Assembly: GCA_022818135.1 (NCBI GenBank)
Contig: JAFMSR010000005.1
Location: forward strand, 30,045,600-30,109,599
Source: Saxidomus purpurata
Taxonomy: Eukaryota > Mollusca > Bivalvia > Venerida > Veneridae
Length of the DNA stretch: 64,000 nt
Reading direction: 5' to 3'
Below, piece after piece: positions 1 through 12,417 of this stretch. The position numbers and the translations under genes were made by a program. How positions within the stretch are numbered: position 1 is the first letter of the stretch; each line of letters begins with the position of its first letter. The notes beneath the pieces are model-generated. The model made no database searches, was not told the DNA's origin, and worked only from the letters and a program-made list of their open reading frames with translations.

Positions 1-560
1 CATTTCTATGAATTATTAAATTCGTAATTAGTTTGAAAACGAAAAAATATATTTCGCATTTATATTGACCACATAATTGAAAGAAGCGTCCTTTTTGTTG
101 CTATATGACATAATTACATCAAAACAGAAATCAATATTGTTTACAGGTACATTTCACTCATGCCCTAGAAATAGATGATGTAATCTTTTGAAATATAAAT
201 GTTATCTTATTCGGTTTAACATTTACTTGAGATTTCTTTTGAACGTAGATCGTTATCGACATGTATATTGCTTAACTTGGCTTGAAAATGAGTTTTATAT
301 CATCACTTAAACTTTCAGCACTGATTAATGTGAATGTGTTTGCTTTTCTTGGCCAATTACCGAGCAATTTATGAGGAAAACTGCAGTGATACTTAAAATT
401 CTGATGATTTTAGAAAATAATGACGTCATGACTTAATTGATAAAGGTTTGAGATCCAATGCTTTGCACCAAATAGACATGTTGAGAACATCATATCCAGA
501 CTAAAAACTGTTACTTGTGTCGCTTCTATGGATGTATAAATATGAATGATAAACCCACTA
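1..560. repeat. Segmental duplication block a, copy 1
   Basis: This block matches 6,170-6,530 in the same orientation. Shared landmarks are the 'cttggcttgaaaa' stretch near 275 and 6,260, 'tttttcttgg' followed by an 'atta..gagc.atttatga' stretch near 345-375 and 6,330-6,360, and a 'tgacgtca' stretch near 421 and 6,408. The copies differ by many substitutions and small indels, so the duplication is old. No coding signal is visible. The copy may continue past the left edge of the window. Confidence 0.7.
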
Positions 561-1011
561 CTTTATTTTTGTAAGTGTGAAAAAGCTAAAATATCAGGCT
601 CAATAATAGTAATAAATTAAAAATATATAAAATAATATTTTACAGAAATAACATTATGCTATTAGACGTCGCAATATATTTACATATCTTTAGTTTATAA
701 TTAGTCTTTATTAGAAATAAGGATCACACTTTTGTGTAATAACCCTGTCACTTTGTACTAAATTTAAAATATTACAAGTATTACGGTATTTCATTGAATT
801 ACGCTACATTGGACATCCGACATAATATTAAAAACAAAGTTATAGTGCTTAGTATGCGACTTTGCATCCACCGGGAATTTTCTCCATTTTTTTTTTGAAA
901 ACAATCTTTTTTGTGGTAAGATAGATGGGATTAATCAAACGGTTTTAAGAAGTAGTCAATCTATCATAAAGGTTTCAGTGCAATTTATATCGAGCATATT
1001 TAACATCTCAT

Positions 1012-2440
1012 ACTTTAACACTAAAACAATGAAAATCCTGGAGTCGACAATAGATTTGTAATCAATATAGTTCCATTAACAAAATGACTGAACTAAATTA
1101 AATTAAGATCTTTATGTCTTAAAATTTCATTCAAAAGCGAATTCAATTTACCTTTCCACTCTAAATGTCGGAAAAGGTCAATTAGACTTTTAAATCAATT
1201 GCGTGTTCGGAATATTTTGAAATGTTGTTTCATAGTAAAGTAATGTATTTGGCGTCCAGATTAAGGCGAAGACAGATCTTGCTATGGCGCATGTAAGATA
1301 CTTCATTAAAAACATCAAAAAATCATTCAAATTGTATTTAAGATTTTTTTTAAAATTATTTTAAAGGTTTTTTTTTTAAACGATTAGATATCTCTACTTG
1401 AGACCCTTACTTTAGAAATCACCATGACATCATGTATCGAAAAACCATTTATAAGAATTTTATTTGTGAGTCGACCACTTTGTTTAATACATGTACTTGA
1501 ATTTAATTATACATTGATCAAAGTTATGTTTACCTAAACATAAATACCTATGTTATCACAGAAAACTCTTAAGTACTTTTACATAAACATGAAGTGGACG
1601 TAAATCTTGTTCAGTTATAATGCTTTAATAGCAAGTGGCTAGACTCTTCATTCCAGAGTTGCCATTTTTCAGATGCTATACAGTTTATTACTATGTCTTT
1701 ACTGTTTGTTAATTACAAAAAGGCGCATTCAGGTTTCAGAGTGCATTCATTTTCACCGTCTCTTTGAATAGTTTTACATATGCTGAGCGTATATACTGTC
1801 TGTGAATAAATACATCTTTTACTCTTTTTTTAAATTCATTAATAACATTCTTAATTGAAAATGCTAACATTCAAGAAAAAAACTGCAGAAATCATTAAGA
1901 TGAGGTGAGCAATTACTTTCAGACTTTAGTCAGCTGACGAATATTTAGGCGTTAAAAATGCGTATACAACTTGTCAAAATAACTTGAGGAGTAATTTTGT
2001 TTTAGGGTATAGGGCACATATTAAGGTTTAACAAACAAGGAAAATAACGCCAACAATTTCTAAAAGATAGTCTCATTAATTTTATGAAGTTATTTTTGCG
2101 CATGAATTATATTTTGTCCCCGTGCAAACAGATTGGTAATGAATAAAAAGAATGCAGTTACATAGATTATAAAAAAAAATTTCGTGAATAACCTGTCTGT
2201 TTGTGAAAATTACTTCAGTGTTTCAATCTTTCTGATTGTTTAGAACATTTCGAGTATCTCTGTAGGTTTTCGTGAAATATGACAGCAGATACAGTAAAAT
2301 GTTTGCTTCGACTTTACTGGCAAGTTTGTTATGCATTGTAAGGAAAATTCCTGATTGTACTCTTAGGGACGTGTGAAAAAATTAATATCTCGAACTAATA
2401 CGGAGATGTTAAAGAGCCCGTTCGAAAAAGTGGTCTATGC
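1012..2440. repeat. Segmental duplication blocks b and c, copy 1
   Basis: Positions 1,012-1,300 (block b) match 8,330-8,640 and 14,745-15,065. All three share an 'aaacaatgaaa'-like start, an 'atcaatatagttcc'-like core, and a 'gcgtgttc.gaat' then 'gaaatgt' motif. Positions 1,415-2,440 (block c) match 12,418-13,400, with 'tatcacagaaaactcttaag' present in both (about 1,553 and 12,534) and a shared 'ccagagttgc..tttttcagatgctata' region. Here b and c are adjacent. In the second copy they are about 3.8 kb apart, which fits later insertions there. No gene was recognised. Confidence 0.75.
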
Positions 2441-2689
2441 CTCTCGGTCTATGTAAAAACATGAAATTATAAAATGCCCTTCACAAATGATCATGATTGC
2501 TTAGGACTTCGATTAAACCGGTTTTAAACATAGTTAATCTAATTTTTTGTTATATTATATGGTTAAATCTTATTAAAAATCGAGTGGCATTGTTTCCAAA
2601 ATCCGATGAAAAAAGTCGAGATTCGTTAAGTAAAGGGACGAAGAAAAACTGAGCAAAATTCTGCCTGCAACAATTTGCAAAAGATGGAC

Positions 2690-4175
2690 CGAAAGTATAT
2701 CAAGGATTGAAAGTGCTGGAAGATCGATTTCTCTTAACAACACAGTCTGCACACATGCATGTGTTAATATCAGGACAACACAAACTGTACAGTGGACACA
2801 TACATGTGTAAATATCAGGACAACCCTTGCACGAGTAAAGTTATAAACTGGATACACAACTGTCCACAAATTTTGACCTTTAACCATTTCTGTGAACTTT
2901 ACTTTTGAGATAGGGACCCATGTGCTTACATTTTGTCATTTAGTGACTATGTTCAACTACCTATGAAGTATTAAGCTGTGAATGGTAACTGAGAAATGGA
3001 TCTTGATAAAACTGAACTGAAAATTTATAGTCTGAACAACTTTTAATGTTATTCCAAATTTATGGGATATAAGATTGATTGTATTGTGCCAATTGATTAA
3101 TTCGGATTAAACGTCGCACTCAACAGCTTAGGTCATATTGCAACTTCAGGCTTTCGTGGAGGAGGAAGACTCTGGGTGCCAATTCCCTGTATCAGAATTT
3201 GGGGGTCATTTAGAAATTCCGAGGGTCATACTCTTTATGGTAAAAAATAAAAGGCATGACTATATGTCGAAGAAGTTCTATTCAGTTTACGTCTGTAAAA
3301 CTGAATGTGATACATCACAAAATGGTGGGTAATCAAAGGGTTGGCAAGACAACAGGTGTTTCTCTTTGGATGCTTTCCATTTTTTCACTGCATCTAAAAA
3401 GTAAGTGCATTCAACCATAGACATTAAATTTTGATATTATTTGGCACACTGAAACCCCTTTCAACAGTGACAGTCTAATCGAAATTACTACAAAATGATC
3501 ATTAAAATCACTCAGAAAGGCGGTTTTGTTTCTTCTGTTAAGGTTCGTCGACCATCTCTTGTTATGCGTCTACGAAGCCATGATGACGGTACCAATACAC
3601 ACAAAAACGCAATGGTACAAAATGCGGGTCGATCCGAAATCAGACGAAAACGACGACGGAATAGGGTCAAAATAAGGCATATCCCATACCGGAAGCGTAT
3701 TTTGTAAACAACTAATCTTGCATTTTGAAGCGTGTTAAGAGGTTTTGAAATGTTGTTTTTGTAGAATTTGATCATACACATTTTAATTGCGTCATAGAAG
3801 ATGCTCTTTGCTATTTCTGTTGCGTCATTGACAAAATGAGTGCGTCAAAACCACAGAAAACGCGCTTTCGCGGAAACACTGAATTTAGTGTCTCCGCTCA
3901 AACTAGAAAACTGTTGTGATCAAAACCGCGTAGGAAAATATTTCTATAGAGACATAGTTACAAATTATAAGAAAAACAACAATATAATATTATGATATTC
4001 TGAAATGTTTTGATATTCTTTAGATCTGTTACTATATAATTTTTAAAACAGAAGACAGTATAATTCGTAACAACTGAATATATGGAACTACTTGTATGTA
4101 TGAAAAGCATTCGGCCGTAAGGAAGCTATACTCTGTTAACATTGGCCCGATTGAAAAATCAATTGATCCAAAATT
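2690..4175 (+). mobile_element. ~1.5 kb dispersed element, copy A (inverted partner at 46,612-48,110)
   Basis: The reverse complement of this stretch is found at 46,612-48,110, with similarity along the whole length. Landmarks include 'caaattttgacctttaa' near 2,865, 'atgatcattaaaatcac' at 3,494, 'gggtcgatccgaaatcag' near 3,627 and the 'tgcgtcattgacaaaatgagtgcgtc' region near 3,818. Similarity stops at 'gatccaaaa' near 4,173. Copy A has an extra tandem duplication of an 'acatgtgtaaatatcaggacaac' stretch near 2,760-2,830. Both copies interrupt duplicated segments, so this is probably a mobile element. No terminal repeat, target duplication or long ORF was seen, and the family is unknown. Short ORFs starting near 3,495 are shared in part by both copies but do not stay open. 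Confidence 0.7.
3108..3182 (-). mobile_element. RUDI-like SINE tail fragment inside copy A
   Basis: On the minus strand this reads a GTCTTCCTCC-containing stretch, then 'gaagttgcaatatgacct', then 'gtgcgacgtttaatccg'. This is the typical 3' part of a bivalve SINE, recognised from memory. The head of the same SINE type is at 5,350-5,531. The same fragment lies at the equivalent place in copy B (47,694-47,772), so it was inside the larger element before that element spread. Confidence 0.65.
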
Positions 4176-4179
4176 AACG

Positions 4180-5345
4180 GGACATTCATGATAAATTACA
4201 TAAAAAAAACAGCAACGGCAATTGATGCTATTTTAAAGACGTGCGGAATGGAATCCCGAGCACGACTATTACAACAGCTGAACAAACGTCTTTTACAAAT
4301 CACGAAGCTAACATTTACAAAAAACATAATCGAAATAAAGTTATGATCAACTTCCAAATACAGCTGAATATCTACATCTGTCTCTTTACCAATATCATCA
4401 ATTTCAAATTAAAATTTCAAAGGCATGACATGCATTTAAACGTTAAATTCAGAGTGAATCAACAATAGCTCTTACGTTATAGAGAGTTGTGAATTTGTTA
4501 TTGAGCTTTTACTTAGATTTGCATTTAACTCGGTTTTACTTTTAAATCATAATTGGATCGATTGATTTATCGTACCTTGGAACGAATAACTGTAGGAAAT
4601 CACATAGATCTACATGTCTTAAAAACGATTTCTAATTAAGATCAGAAATGCAATAATCTTTAGGGAAAATCAAATTTATTTCTCTGGATCATGCTGTCAT
4701 TTATAAAGAACATATATTAACTCAATGTAAATACAAATAGGATTTATTGTATTGTAACTGAAACTTTCAAAATTTACCATGATTATTTTGCTACACTAAA
4801 TTTTGGCAGGTACATTCATACATACAATAATTATATAGTATCATTATTATTATCATTATCATCATCATCATCATCATCTTCATCATCGTCATCATCATTA
4901 TCATCATTATTGCTTGTTACGAAATACTACTAGAGTCTAGTTTATGTTAAATATGAAAGATGATACCCTGCTATTAAAACATTCAGTTGTTGTTTTAGAC
5001 AAGTTATGAAATTTTTAAACAGTATCGTATAAAGGTTGGTAATAACTAGGGGTGCGCAATAGACCCGGTATATTGCAATTTGAATTTGCAGTATTTTGGA
5101 AGCACTCACGGGGATAGTTAATGTAAACTGCAAGTACTTGTTCTACAATAGGTATATTCTGATTCAATTTATAACAAAAGATTGATTTATCAATTTTTAG
5201 CTTTTCTTTGAAAAACAGAAGATCCATTGTCATAACCTTCTTTACGTCAGTCGGCACTGTCGTCTTGAATCTGGTTAAGCTTCTTAAAATTCACTTTCTC
5301 GGTAACCATTAAAGCCTTGAAGCTTCAGAAAATTGCTAGGCATCA
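4180..5345. other. Intergenic stretch with no recognised gene
   Basis: This is AT-rich sequence. Around 4,510-4,560 ('gcatttaactcggttttac' followed by 'ttttaaatcataatt') it matches 13,610-13,665. The first duplicated unit therefore resumes here, after the dispersed element at 2,690-4,175. A trinucleotide microsatellite at 4,840-4,911 is listed separately. The overlapping short ORFs at 4,942-5,257 show no recognisable domain. Confidence 0.5.
4840..4911. repeat. (ATC)n/(ATT)n microsatellite
   Basis: This is an imperfect run of TCA/TTA triplets of about 72 bases, with the purest stretch of ATC units around 4,858-4,876. It is ordinary slippage-prone sequence and is not part of an ORF. Confidence 0.95.
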
Positions 5346-5349
5346 TGCA

Positions 5350-5531
5350 ATGGCATCTGTGGCCGAGTGGTTAAGGTCACTGACTGATGTTTACTTGTCC
5401 CTCACCGCTGTAGGTTCGTGTCCTATTTGGGTCGAATTCTTTTATGTCTTGGAGCCATCTAGGTTCTACCGAGGTGCCCGCTCGAGGCTGAAATAATGCC
5501 AGAATTGGCACCCAGGGTCTTCCTCCACAAT
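5350..5531 (+). mobile_element. RUDI-like tRNA-derived SINE, 3' truncated
   Basis: The 5' head carries a box A-like 'TGGCCGAGTGGTTAAGG' (near 5,361) and a degenerate box B 'GTAGGTTCGTGTCC' (near 5,410), which resembles a tRNA-Ser/Leu-type head. It is followed by 'gaattctttTatgt', 'ggtgcccgctcg', 'gaaataatgc' and 'cagggtcttcctcca', the characteristic body of an abundant bivalve SINE (RUDI type, from memory). The copy ends where the 3' tail should begin; that tail is seen separately at 3,108-3,182 and 47,694-47,772. It lacks the usual third quarter ('ggcttacggaaggtcggt'-like part). It is an old, inactive copy. Confidence 0.75.
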
Positions 5532-5534
5532 ATA

Positions 5535-6165
5535 ATGTGTAGTTTATTAGTTTCGGAGGTTGCTGCTATCTTTTTATTATCGTTTTAGTGTTACACTTCT
5601 TAATATATGACGTTTGTTTTGTGTGTACTCTTACTTTATTACTAGACGAATTCAGTAATCAGTTCATCCTCGATGCGATATTGTTTCATAACAAAGAGTT
5701 CACCTGTTTTGTGTTATACTATTTCATTGCACTGCTTTTCGAGGATCCTAAACGCCTTTCTTAAAATATGTTATGACTTTTACTATCGTGTTTGAACAAG
5801 ATATATCTGAGCATGTATCCAGAGCACTTTAGCGTACATTCTGTTCTTTTAAACTACTAAAATATTGAAACATTTAATAGGTTTACTTTGATTTGCAGGA
5901 AGAACAGTATTGGGAAATAATAAGGAATCTACATGTTTAACACTTTAAACAAGAACGTTATTAGACTTAACGAAAATTACTTCCTTTAGTTCATTAAATT
6001 TGGAACGAAACGTAATGTTTCGATATCATTTGTGCGCTTTAATATTGCCCACTTAAATAAAAACAATGACTAAAACAGCATTTGTGTTAATGTATGGCAG
6101 AACCGCACCTCAATAGATAACTATATTTTGACAGATAAATGTAGCAAATGCACTCGTAACAGATA
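5535..6165. other. Intergenic stretch, nothing recognised
   Basis: AT-rich sequence between the SINE and the second copy of duplication block a. I see no long ORF, repeat or RNA signal. Confidence 0.5.
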
Positions 6166-6169
6166 TATG

Positions 6170-6530
6170 TTTTTGAAAACTGAATATTATCGCAATCAAT
6201 AACTTATTTCATTATCTTATTCAGATGTATTTCTAACGTAACGCGTATATTGTTCAAGTTGGCTTGAAAAGAAGCTTTTATCAAAAAAAAACTGTAAGAA
6301 CTTGATGTTCATTCATAATGTTTATGTTTTTCTTGGCAAATTATAGAGCGATTTATGAAACACACCGCGGTGATTCTTTACAATTCTTATGAGTATAGAA
6401 CATACTGACGTCAAAACTTACCTGATAAGGTCTGACAACTAACATTTGTACTGAATTGACATTTCAAGCACATTATTACCTGAGTATGAACTGCCACTTG
6501 TCTCGTTTGCTTTCGGAAAAAAATGACCAT
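6170..6530. repeat. Segmental duplication block a, copy 2
   Basis: Diverged same-orientation copy of 1-560 (see that entry for landmarks). It marks the start of the second unit of the 0-15 kb duplication. A short pentanucleotide run, four to five AAGAT units, lies downstream at 6,762-6,785. The rest of 6,530-8,330 holds nothing I can identify. Confidence 0.7.
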
Positions 6531-8329
6531 TATGCTCTAACTATTTGCATAAAGATAACATCATTGCTGCAATAACCACCTCCATTTTTAGCTGAATTTA
6601 AAGTGTCTTAACTAGTTTTGGCATTTTTCTGCAACCAATAATTTATAAACAAAGCTTGAAATCCGTAGTATAAAAGTGAAAAAAATTAAGTAATGAAAAT
6701 AATGAATTTTGGTTCACGTTGAAAATTTACATATTATTTTCGAATAAGATATCCCAGTCCCAATAAGATAAGATAAGATAAGATAGGTTGAATCAATCAA
6801 TAGGATATAATTAAAAGTAGTGGAAAATAAGTCACTGCAAATTGCTGTTGTGGTCAGTTTTCCTTTGGCTTATTTGTTTTCTTATATTAATAACAAAATT
6901 TAAATTCAAATATTTTGAAAAGTATTTTCTAATCATTTCTCAAATTAAACTTGTATTATATCTAATGTAAACCTTGCCACCATTCACCCCGATGTTTTAT
7001 CAGCTGTCCATCATATAACTTAAAATTTTAAAGCAATGATGAGTGCAAAATAAAATTGAACTGATATACAGAGGTTTAAAGCTTTTGGTTACTTGTCTAC
7101 GTATATAGTATTCCTTTAGACCCCTTCATCTGGAACATAAGTGCTGAAAAGACTTTCTTTAGCAATTCCTAATTGAAAGGTTATATCATAATGCATTTTT
7201 GTCGTTAATTTAAGATAACCTACAAAATGAAAGTATCAAAGACAACACCAACCGACAGATCAACATGCATTAATGACAAGCTAGTACGATGTATCTGTCC
7301 CAATATATCAATCAATTTCCCCTTTTACTGAAGATTAATGAACATTTTGATCACGTTGAAATCTTTTCTTCCTTATCTGCATCGAATCTTGACAGTTTCT
7401 CATAAAATACACAGTGGTAGATCATATGAAGTTTAATGTGTAATTCATACTGTCTGATATCACTATATATTTAATTCCTGAAATATGAAAATCTATACAC
7501 CGTGTCATAGATTTTAAGTATAGTCTCGCTATAGTTTAAAAAGATTTAACTTCGAGGACCACGTTAAATCTTTCTCCTGAATACATGTGTTGGTTGTCAC
7601 ATCAATTAATCAGATTAGTCTGCTTTAGGTAACCAGTACAAAATTTTTTGTAATTAATGCACTTGAATAAAGCAGCCAAGTCTTAAAGTATTCATTTATT
7701 GAAGTATGCCTTGGCCAGCTGTTTAAGGTTGGATTTGACTGTTTTTGTTTTCTTTTCAATTTAGCTGTCACGTTACAGCTCCATCCTGTCATTTGATCTC
7801 AATTGTTCCACCTTTACCTTGTCACCTTGGACACATATTTCCGTAATGAAACAATGGTCTAGACACCAGCTGTATGGTCAGGTGTAAAACTGATTAACTG
7901 GATCAAAGATTATATCAATTTGAAAAAACGAAAACGATCTCAAAATAATTTGAGTCTGGTAAATTGAAATATAAAGTATATTGATATGTAAGTATTCCTT
8001 TGTTTAAGCCAACATACATGTATCATAAAAAATCCAAGAAATTTAATTTTGCATAGCAAGACAATATGATGAAATTTATTATTGATGCATCCACGAATGC
8101 CACATTCTGTGATTGACGAAATATTGCTTTACATTAATTCATTAATAACGATTATCTTAAAATGAAAAGTTTAACTACCATACAAAAAATAAGTTGTATG
8201 CTTTGTTTTATAAGAAGTTCTTGTCTAAAACAATAGTACATGTATTTTGTTTAGAAAAAAATCTTTTAAGACAACATTCTTCAATCTTAAACATCTATAT
8301 CGTGCAAACAAAACATTTCATACTATTAC

Positions 8330-8640
8330 ACTGAAACAATGAAATTGCTGGCTTTTATAATAGGTTCTGAATCAGTATGGTTCCGTAAAAGATAATGGAA
8401 AAACATTAGATAAAGATTTTATCTCTTTAATGTATAATCAAAGACCTTATTGATGGAAAAATTAAATTAACCTTCCCTTTCCAGTCCTCTTGATATCGGA
8501 AAAGGTCAATTATAACTTAAAAATAAGTGCGTGTTCAGAATCATTTGAAATGTGATTTATTGAACGTTCAGATAAAGGTGAAGACAGTTATAGGCATAAA
8601 ACATTGAAATTGTATATCAGATTCTTTTTTACAGGTTTCT
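8330..8640. repeat. Segmental duplication block b, copy 2
   Basis: Matches 1,012-1,300 and 14,745-15,065. The clearest shared motifs are 'cggaaaaggtcaatta' (about 8,497 and 1,169), 'gtgcgtgttc' and 'agataaaggtgaagac' (near 8,571). The flank at 7,858-7,885 ('gtctagacaccagctgtatggtc') also resembles 14,400-14,440, so the duplicated tract extends further at lower similarity. Confidence 0.7.
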
Positions 8641-9206
8641 TAACGATAAATAACATGACGGCACTATTTTGCTCACCTCGAAATGTCAAGGTTACATATT
8701 CCAACACAAGAACGAAACATCTAAACGAACAATTGACTGTTATCTTATATCAATATTTATAACCTCATTTTGAAGCATGTTCTGAGAGTGTTAACAAACG
8801 ACATGTGGATGGAGGGCGTTGGGTGAACATCTATACTAGTACTTCGAACTCAGTGGAGTTAAATTCTCTGGACGTTACTTGACATACACATTATATGAAG
8901 AGATAATGTTGTGAGCAAAGATAGTTGAGTTATGAAAAGTGTTATAGTTATGAAGTTAATTATTCGATGTTCTGTTGATAGTTGTAGCAACTTATGTAAT
9001 ATTTCGTAAGAATATAGAACATGTACATCTAACTGCAAACTCTTACCAAGAATGAATGCATGGCTCAAGCGTATAAGTATATAATCCGACGCAAATTAGT
9101 TGAACGTGAACAAAAATTATTCCTATTGCATACACAAGGCATACGTCAAACGTATAAAGCTATGGCCAACATAGAAAACTAATGCCTTTACGCTCGAACA
9201 TATATC

Positions 9207-9601
9207 CACGGTGGGGAATCACGTGATCAAAATAATCTCTAAACAAAAGTAAATCTATGAAAAAATGCTAAAAAATACTGAAAGCTGTTTAGCATTTAAT
9301 ATGAAATGTAGCCTATCATATGGCAACATTAGCGTATTCTAGACTTACACAGGTCTAAATCATAGTCTCCATCCGATTGTGATAAACACTTCAGGACACT
9401 GAACTAACTTATTTTTAAAGTGTTCAGCACAATCAGAAGGTGATTGTTGTTGAGACCTGAGTAGTTCTAGAATACGTTAATGTTGTCATAAGATAGGCTA
9501 CTTTTTATATTCACAACTAAACGGCTTTTATCATTTTCTAACATTTTTCATATATTTACTTCCGTTTAGAGATTATTTTGATCATGTGATTCCCCACCGT
9601 G
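9207..9601. mobile_element. Foldback (long-TIR) MITE, ~395 bp
   Basis: The left end 'CACGGTGGGGAATCACGTG' and the right end 'CATGTGATTCCCCACCGTG' are inverted copies. Pairing continues inward through 'ATCAAAATAATCTCTAAAC', the 'gcctatc' region, 'attctaga' and 'ACACTT...AAGTGTT' at the centre, so most of the element is one large imperfect palindrome. The 5-base flanks are identical: 'atatc' at 9,202-9,206 and 9,602-9,606, a possible target duplication. It has no coding capacity. It lies between blocks b and c of the second unit and accounts for part of the extra spacing there. The superfamily is not clear. Confidence 0.8.
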
Positions 9602-10511
9602 ATATCGTCGATTGTAGTAAACGACTTAGGAAGAATTGAGGTATTCGACTTAGATAGGCTTGAACCAGAATACGCAACAAGAAATGCATGTTTAGTACCA
9701 TACAAAGTTAAATGACACCATTCGTCCAAAGCGCCAATACTGTTTCAGCATTTGTTAGTACAAAGCGTTCGTGCATTGGGAGTTTAGCAATATTCTAAGT
9801 GTGTTTATATCATGACTTATTAACGACATCTTAAGACATTTACTTCATCTCTCGAATAGCATCGTTATTTACTTTGATGCACGCTAATTAGCTAGCAGTT
9901 CCGGATATTAAGTATTAGATTGCTCTACTATGTCGCTATTTTGATTGTAATGTGTGGCAGAAATTTAACTTGGTATTTGCAATTTGATAATGGATTAAAT
10001 CATAAGTATGTTTGGCTACATACTCCATTAACACATGGTGTATAAGTGTTAACAGTTGAAGAGCTCCAATTAGTAACTGAAATATCTTTATGAGAAACAC
10101 CGATAAAGTCAAAGGACTCAACGTGATAAGAACAAGCAGCATAAAGCTTCCTCATGTTCGACTAAAATTCCTAACAAGGAGAATTATTTGTTAGATAATA
10201 AATTTCTCCAAAAATGGGCCTTGTCAACGCTACAGAAAAATCAAAAACTTTAGGAATCACTGTTATTTTCTATGTTATCTGTGTTAAATGTATATACCAG
10301 AAATATACCAGCATAGAACTTTCACAATACTGTTTGTTTTGACGGGAAGGAAGTAATTTCATAATTAAAGGCCGAGTTAAAGGTATGTTATGATGTTTAA
10401 TATATACATTATTAAAATTCATGAAAGCCCAGAACGAAAAGTTCCTGTCTAACTTTTATAGAAATTGTTTATGGCGTATTATAAAGCAAGTTCATATGCA
10501 ATTTTTCTCAC

Positions 10512-10939
10512 TTAAAGTGGAATTATGCGCATTTTTCTCAAGTAAAGATCCAGCTGAAATAGGTGTGTGTAAAAAGGTAAAGGAAATAAAAGTTTTTAAC
10601 CCAACACACCAAACTCTTCCTGCTACCAGTACGAAATGATAACTTTCCAAATATTACTTTTTCCTAATTTGACTGGTAGAGTCGATTTAAATAAAAACAA
10701 CTGCATGCAGGAGTTGCTTCCCTTCCACTGCCGAAATCTCTACCAACAACAATTACACAAGAGAGATCACTGTGAAGAAAGGAACTATTATTTTATTTTT
10801 CTAAAGCACCAACTTCAAATACTAGTGCGGTATTATTTCTAGTTTAAGACATTTGAATGCACAGCAACCGAAAATTAATTTTATAAAACTGTTACCAAAA
10901 TACACTATGTGCAGTAAGATGCGCATAATGTCACTTTAA
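10512..10939 (-). mobile_element. TTAA-flanked MITE, copy 1 (~428 bp)
   Basis: This is the reverse complement of 18,749-19,189, with high similarity end to end; for example 'ggaagggaagcaactcctgc' is shared on opposite strands. The termini are inverted repeats: 'TTAAAGTGGAATTATGCGCA' on the left, and on the right the complement of 'TTAAAGTGACATTATGCGCA'. Both ends fall on TTAA, as expected for target duplication by a piggyBac-like transposase (the superfamily is an inference). The short ORFs crossing it (10,421-10,842) are by-products. Confidence 0.8.
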
Positions 10940-10944
10940 CCATA

Positions 10945-12415
10945 AAAGTTGTCATCTTTCATGTCTTTTTCTCTGTCGCATGTGATTCTACCTGCCCACG
11001 GCAACGTAACCCAGCATCACGTTATTCTGGAACTGATAAAAATGTTGTCCGCTTTTCAGTGTGTCTCTTCGTAAGCAACTGCTATGTATGCCTATTTTGA
11101 ACTTAGAGCAAAATGACTTTTCAAATCACATACCTAATATAATTTATCTCATGATCGAATACACGTTACAAAATGTACAGAACTCATCAGAACGCTCAAG
11201 TTAAATGATTTATCAAGTCCTCATATGGTTAGCTGATATATCACATTGAAGAAATGATAAGTTGATATTTCAGACACTGCACGATCTATCTTCCATATAA
11301 TAACGCACACTTCATTGCAACAAAAATATATTTGCCAAATACACACACACTCCATTTAAAAAAATATTTTTTTGCTGGATGTTAAGAATTTCAACCATAT
11401 GAGAACATAGTTCTTCTTTCGGAAACGGGGATATTGAGGTGTTTCACATCACAACACCATGTTTAGTCGGGCATTTTCATCAATGAAAAAAATAATGTAA
11501 CAATATTTTGTATAAATGACTAGTTTTTAGACGAATTAAAGAGAAAGTTCATGTGCCCTGGCTCGGCTTTTGAAACAAACTATGCACTGCAATACTCACA
11601 CAATCAGTTTAACAGGCAGTTTAACAGACGAGTTAAACTGTTTTGTGATGAAATGATACTACATAAAAAACGTGAAACACGAAGGGACACATGTATGGTT
11701 ATGTCACTTCTTGTAGTTATTTCTGTAAGTTAAACGAAGTACGTGAATATTGTGGTATGTACATATTGAACTTGACTCCTTACGGTAAATGAATACATAG
11801 ACTGTATGACCATCGTGTGGTGTCACTCACAACACATAATGACTGACATTTCATTTGACAAGAACACCAAGAAAATAATAATATAGCTATAGATGTCACA
11901 ATTGGTCGCTATAAATTGATGTCTGAAATACTGCAAGAACCACAGAATATAATCCAGGTACGACAATATAGTTCGATTTTCTACAGACGCAGCAATTCTC
12001 TCAGAATTGAAGACAAATCCAACCTTCCTGCAGCCAGTTAGAGTAGACATATGACAATCGAGACCATGGAACTGTCACTTGCATGTGAAGTTTCATTCTC
12101 ACATTGTTATCTTTTCAGAAATACAAATATGGTATATTTTAGGTATAGACACTCTGAGCTACAAGTAATCAATAAGCGTTTTAATATTTTCGGCCTTGAC
12201 TACGAAAGGACATGTGTACTGTTAGAATGCCTTGTTTCCCCTTAACGTCGATATATGAATTTCCAAACGACATTGCAAGTTAGTTCTATTACCTTATTTA
12301 TTAAATAGTTCACTGTTTGAGTCTATGTTTACAAATTTAAATGGACTTCTTGTTCTCGAAGATAGCATACCGTTCTCTGGAAACTGTATGTCTTCTCTCT
12401 TTATTAGCCTAAATT
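10945..12415. other. Intergenic stretch, nothing recognised
   Basis: Several ORFs of 60-75 codons exist (11,551-11,733 plus; 11,823-12,050 minus; 12,051-12,245 plus). They overlap or abut on opposite strands and none shows a recognised domain. A short CA run lies at 11,340-11,350. I would not annotate a gene here. Confidence 0.5.
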
Positions 12416-12417
12416 AA

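Noticed and set aside
2573..2887. 104-codon minus-strand ORF as a gene, with partner frame at 47,959-48,177
   Set aside because: The partner in copy B diverges after about 30 residues and the frame lies across the end of a dispersed repeat, including a local tandem duplication.
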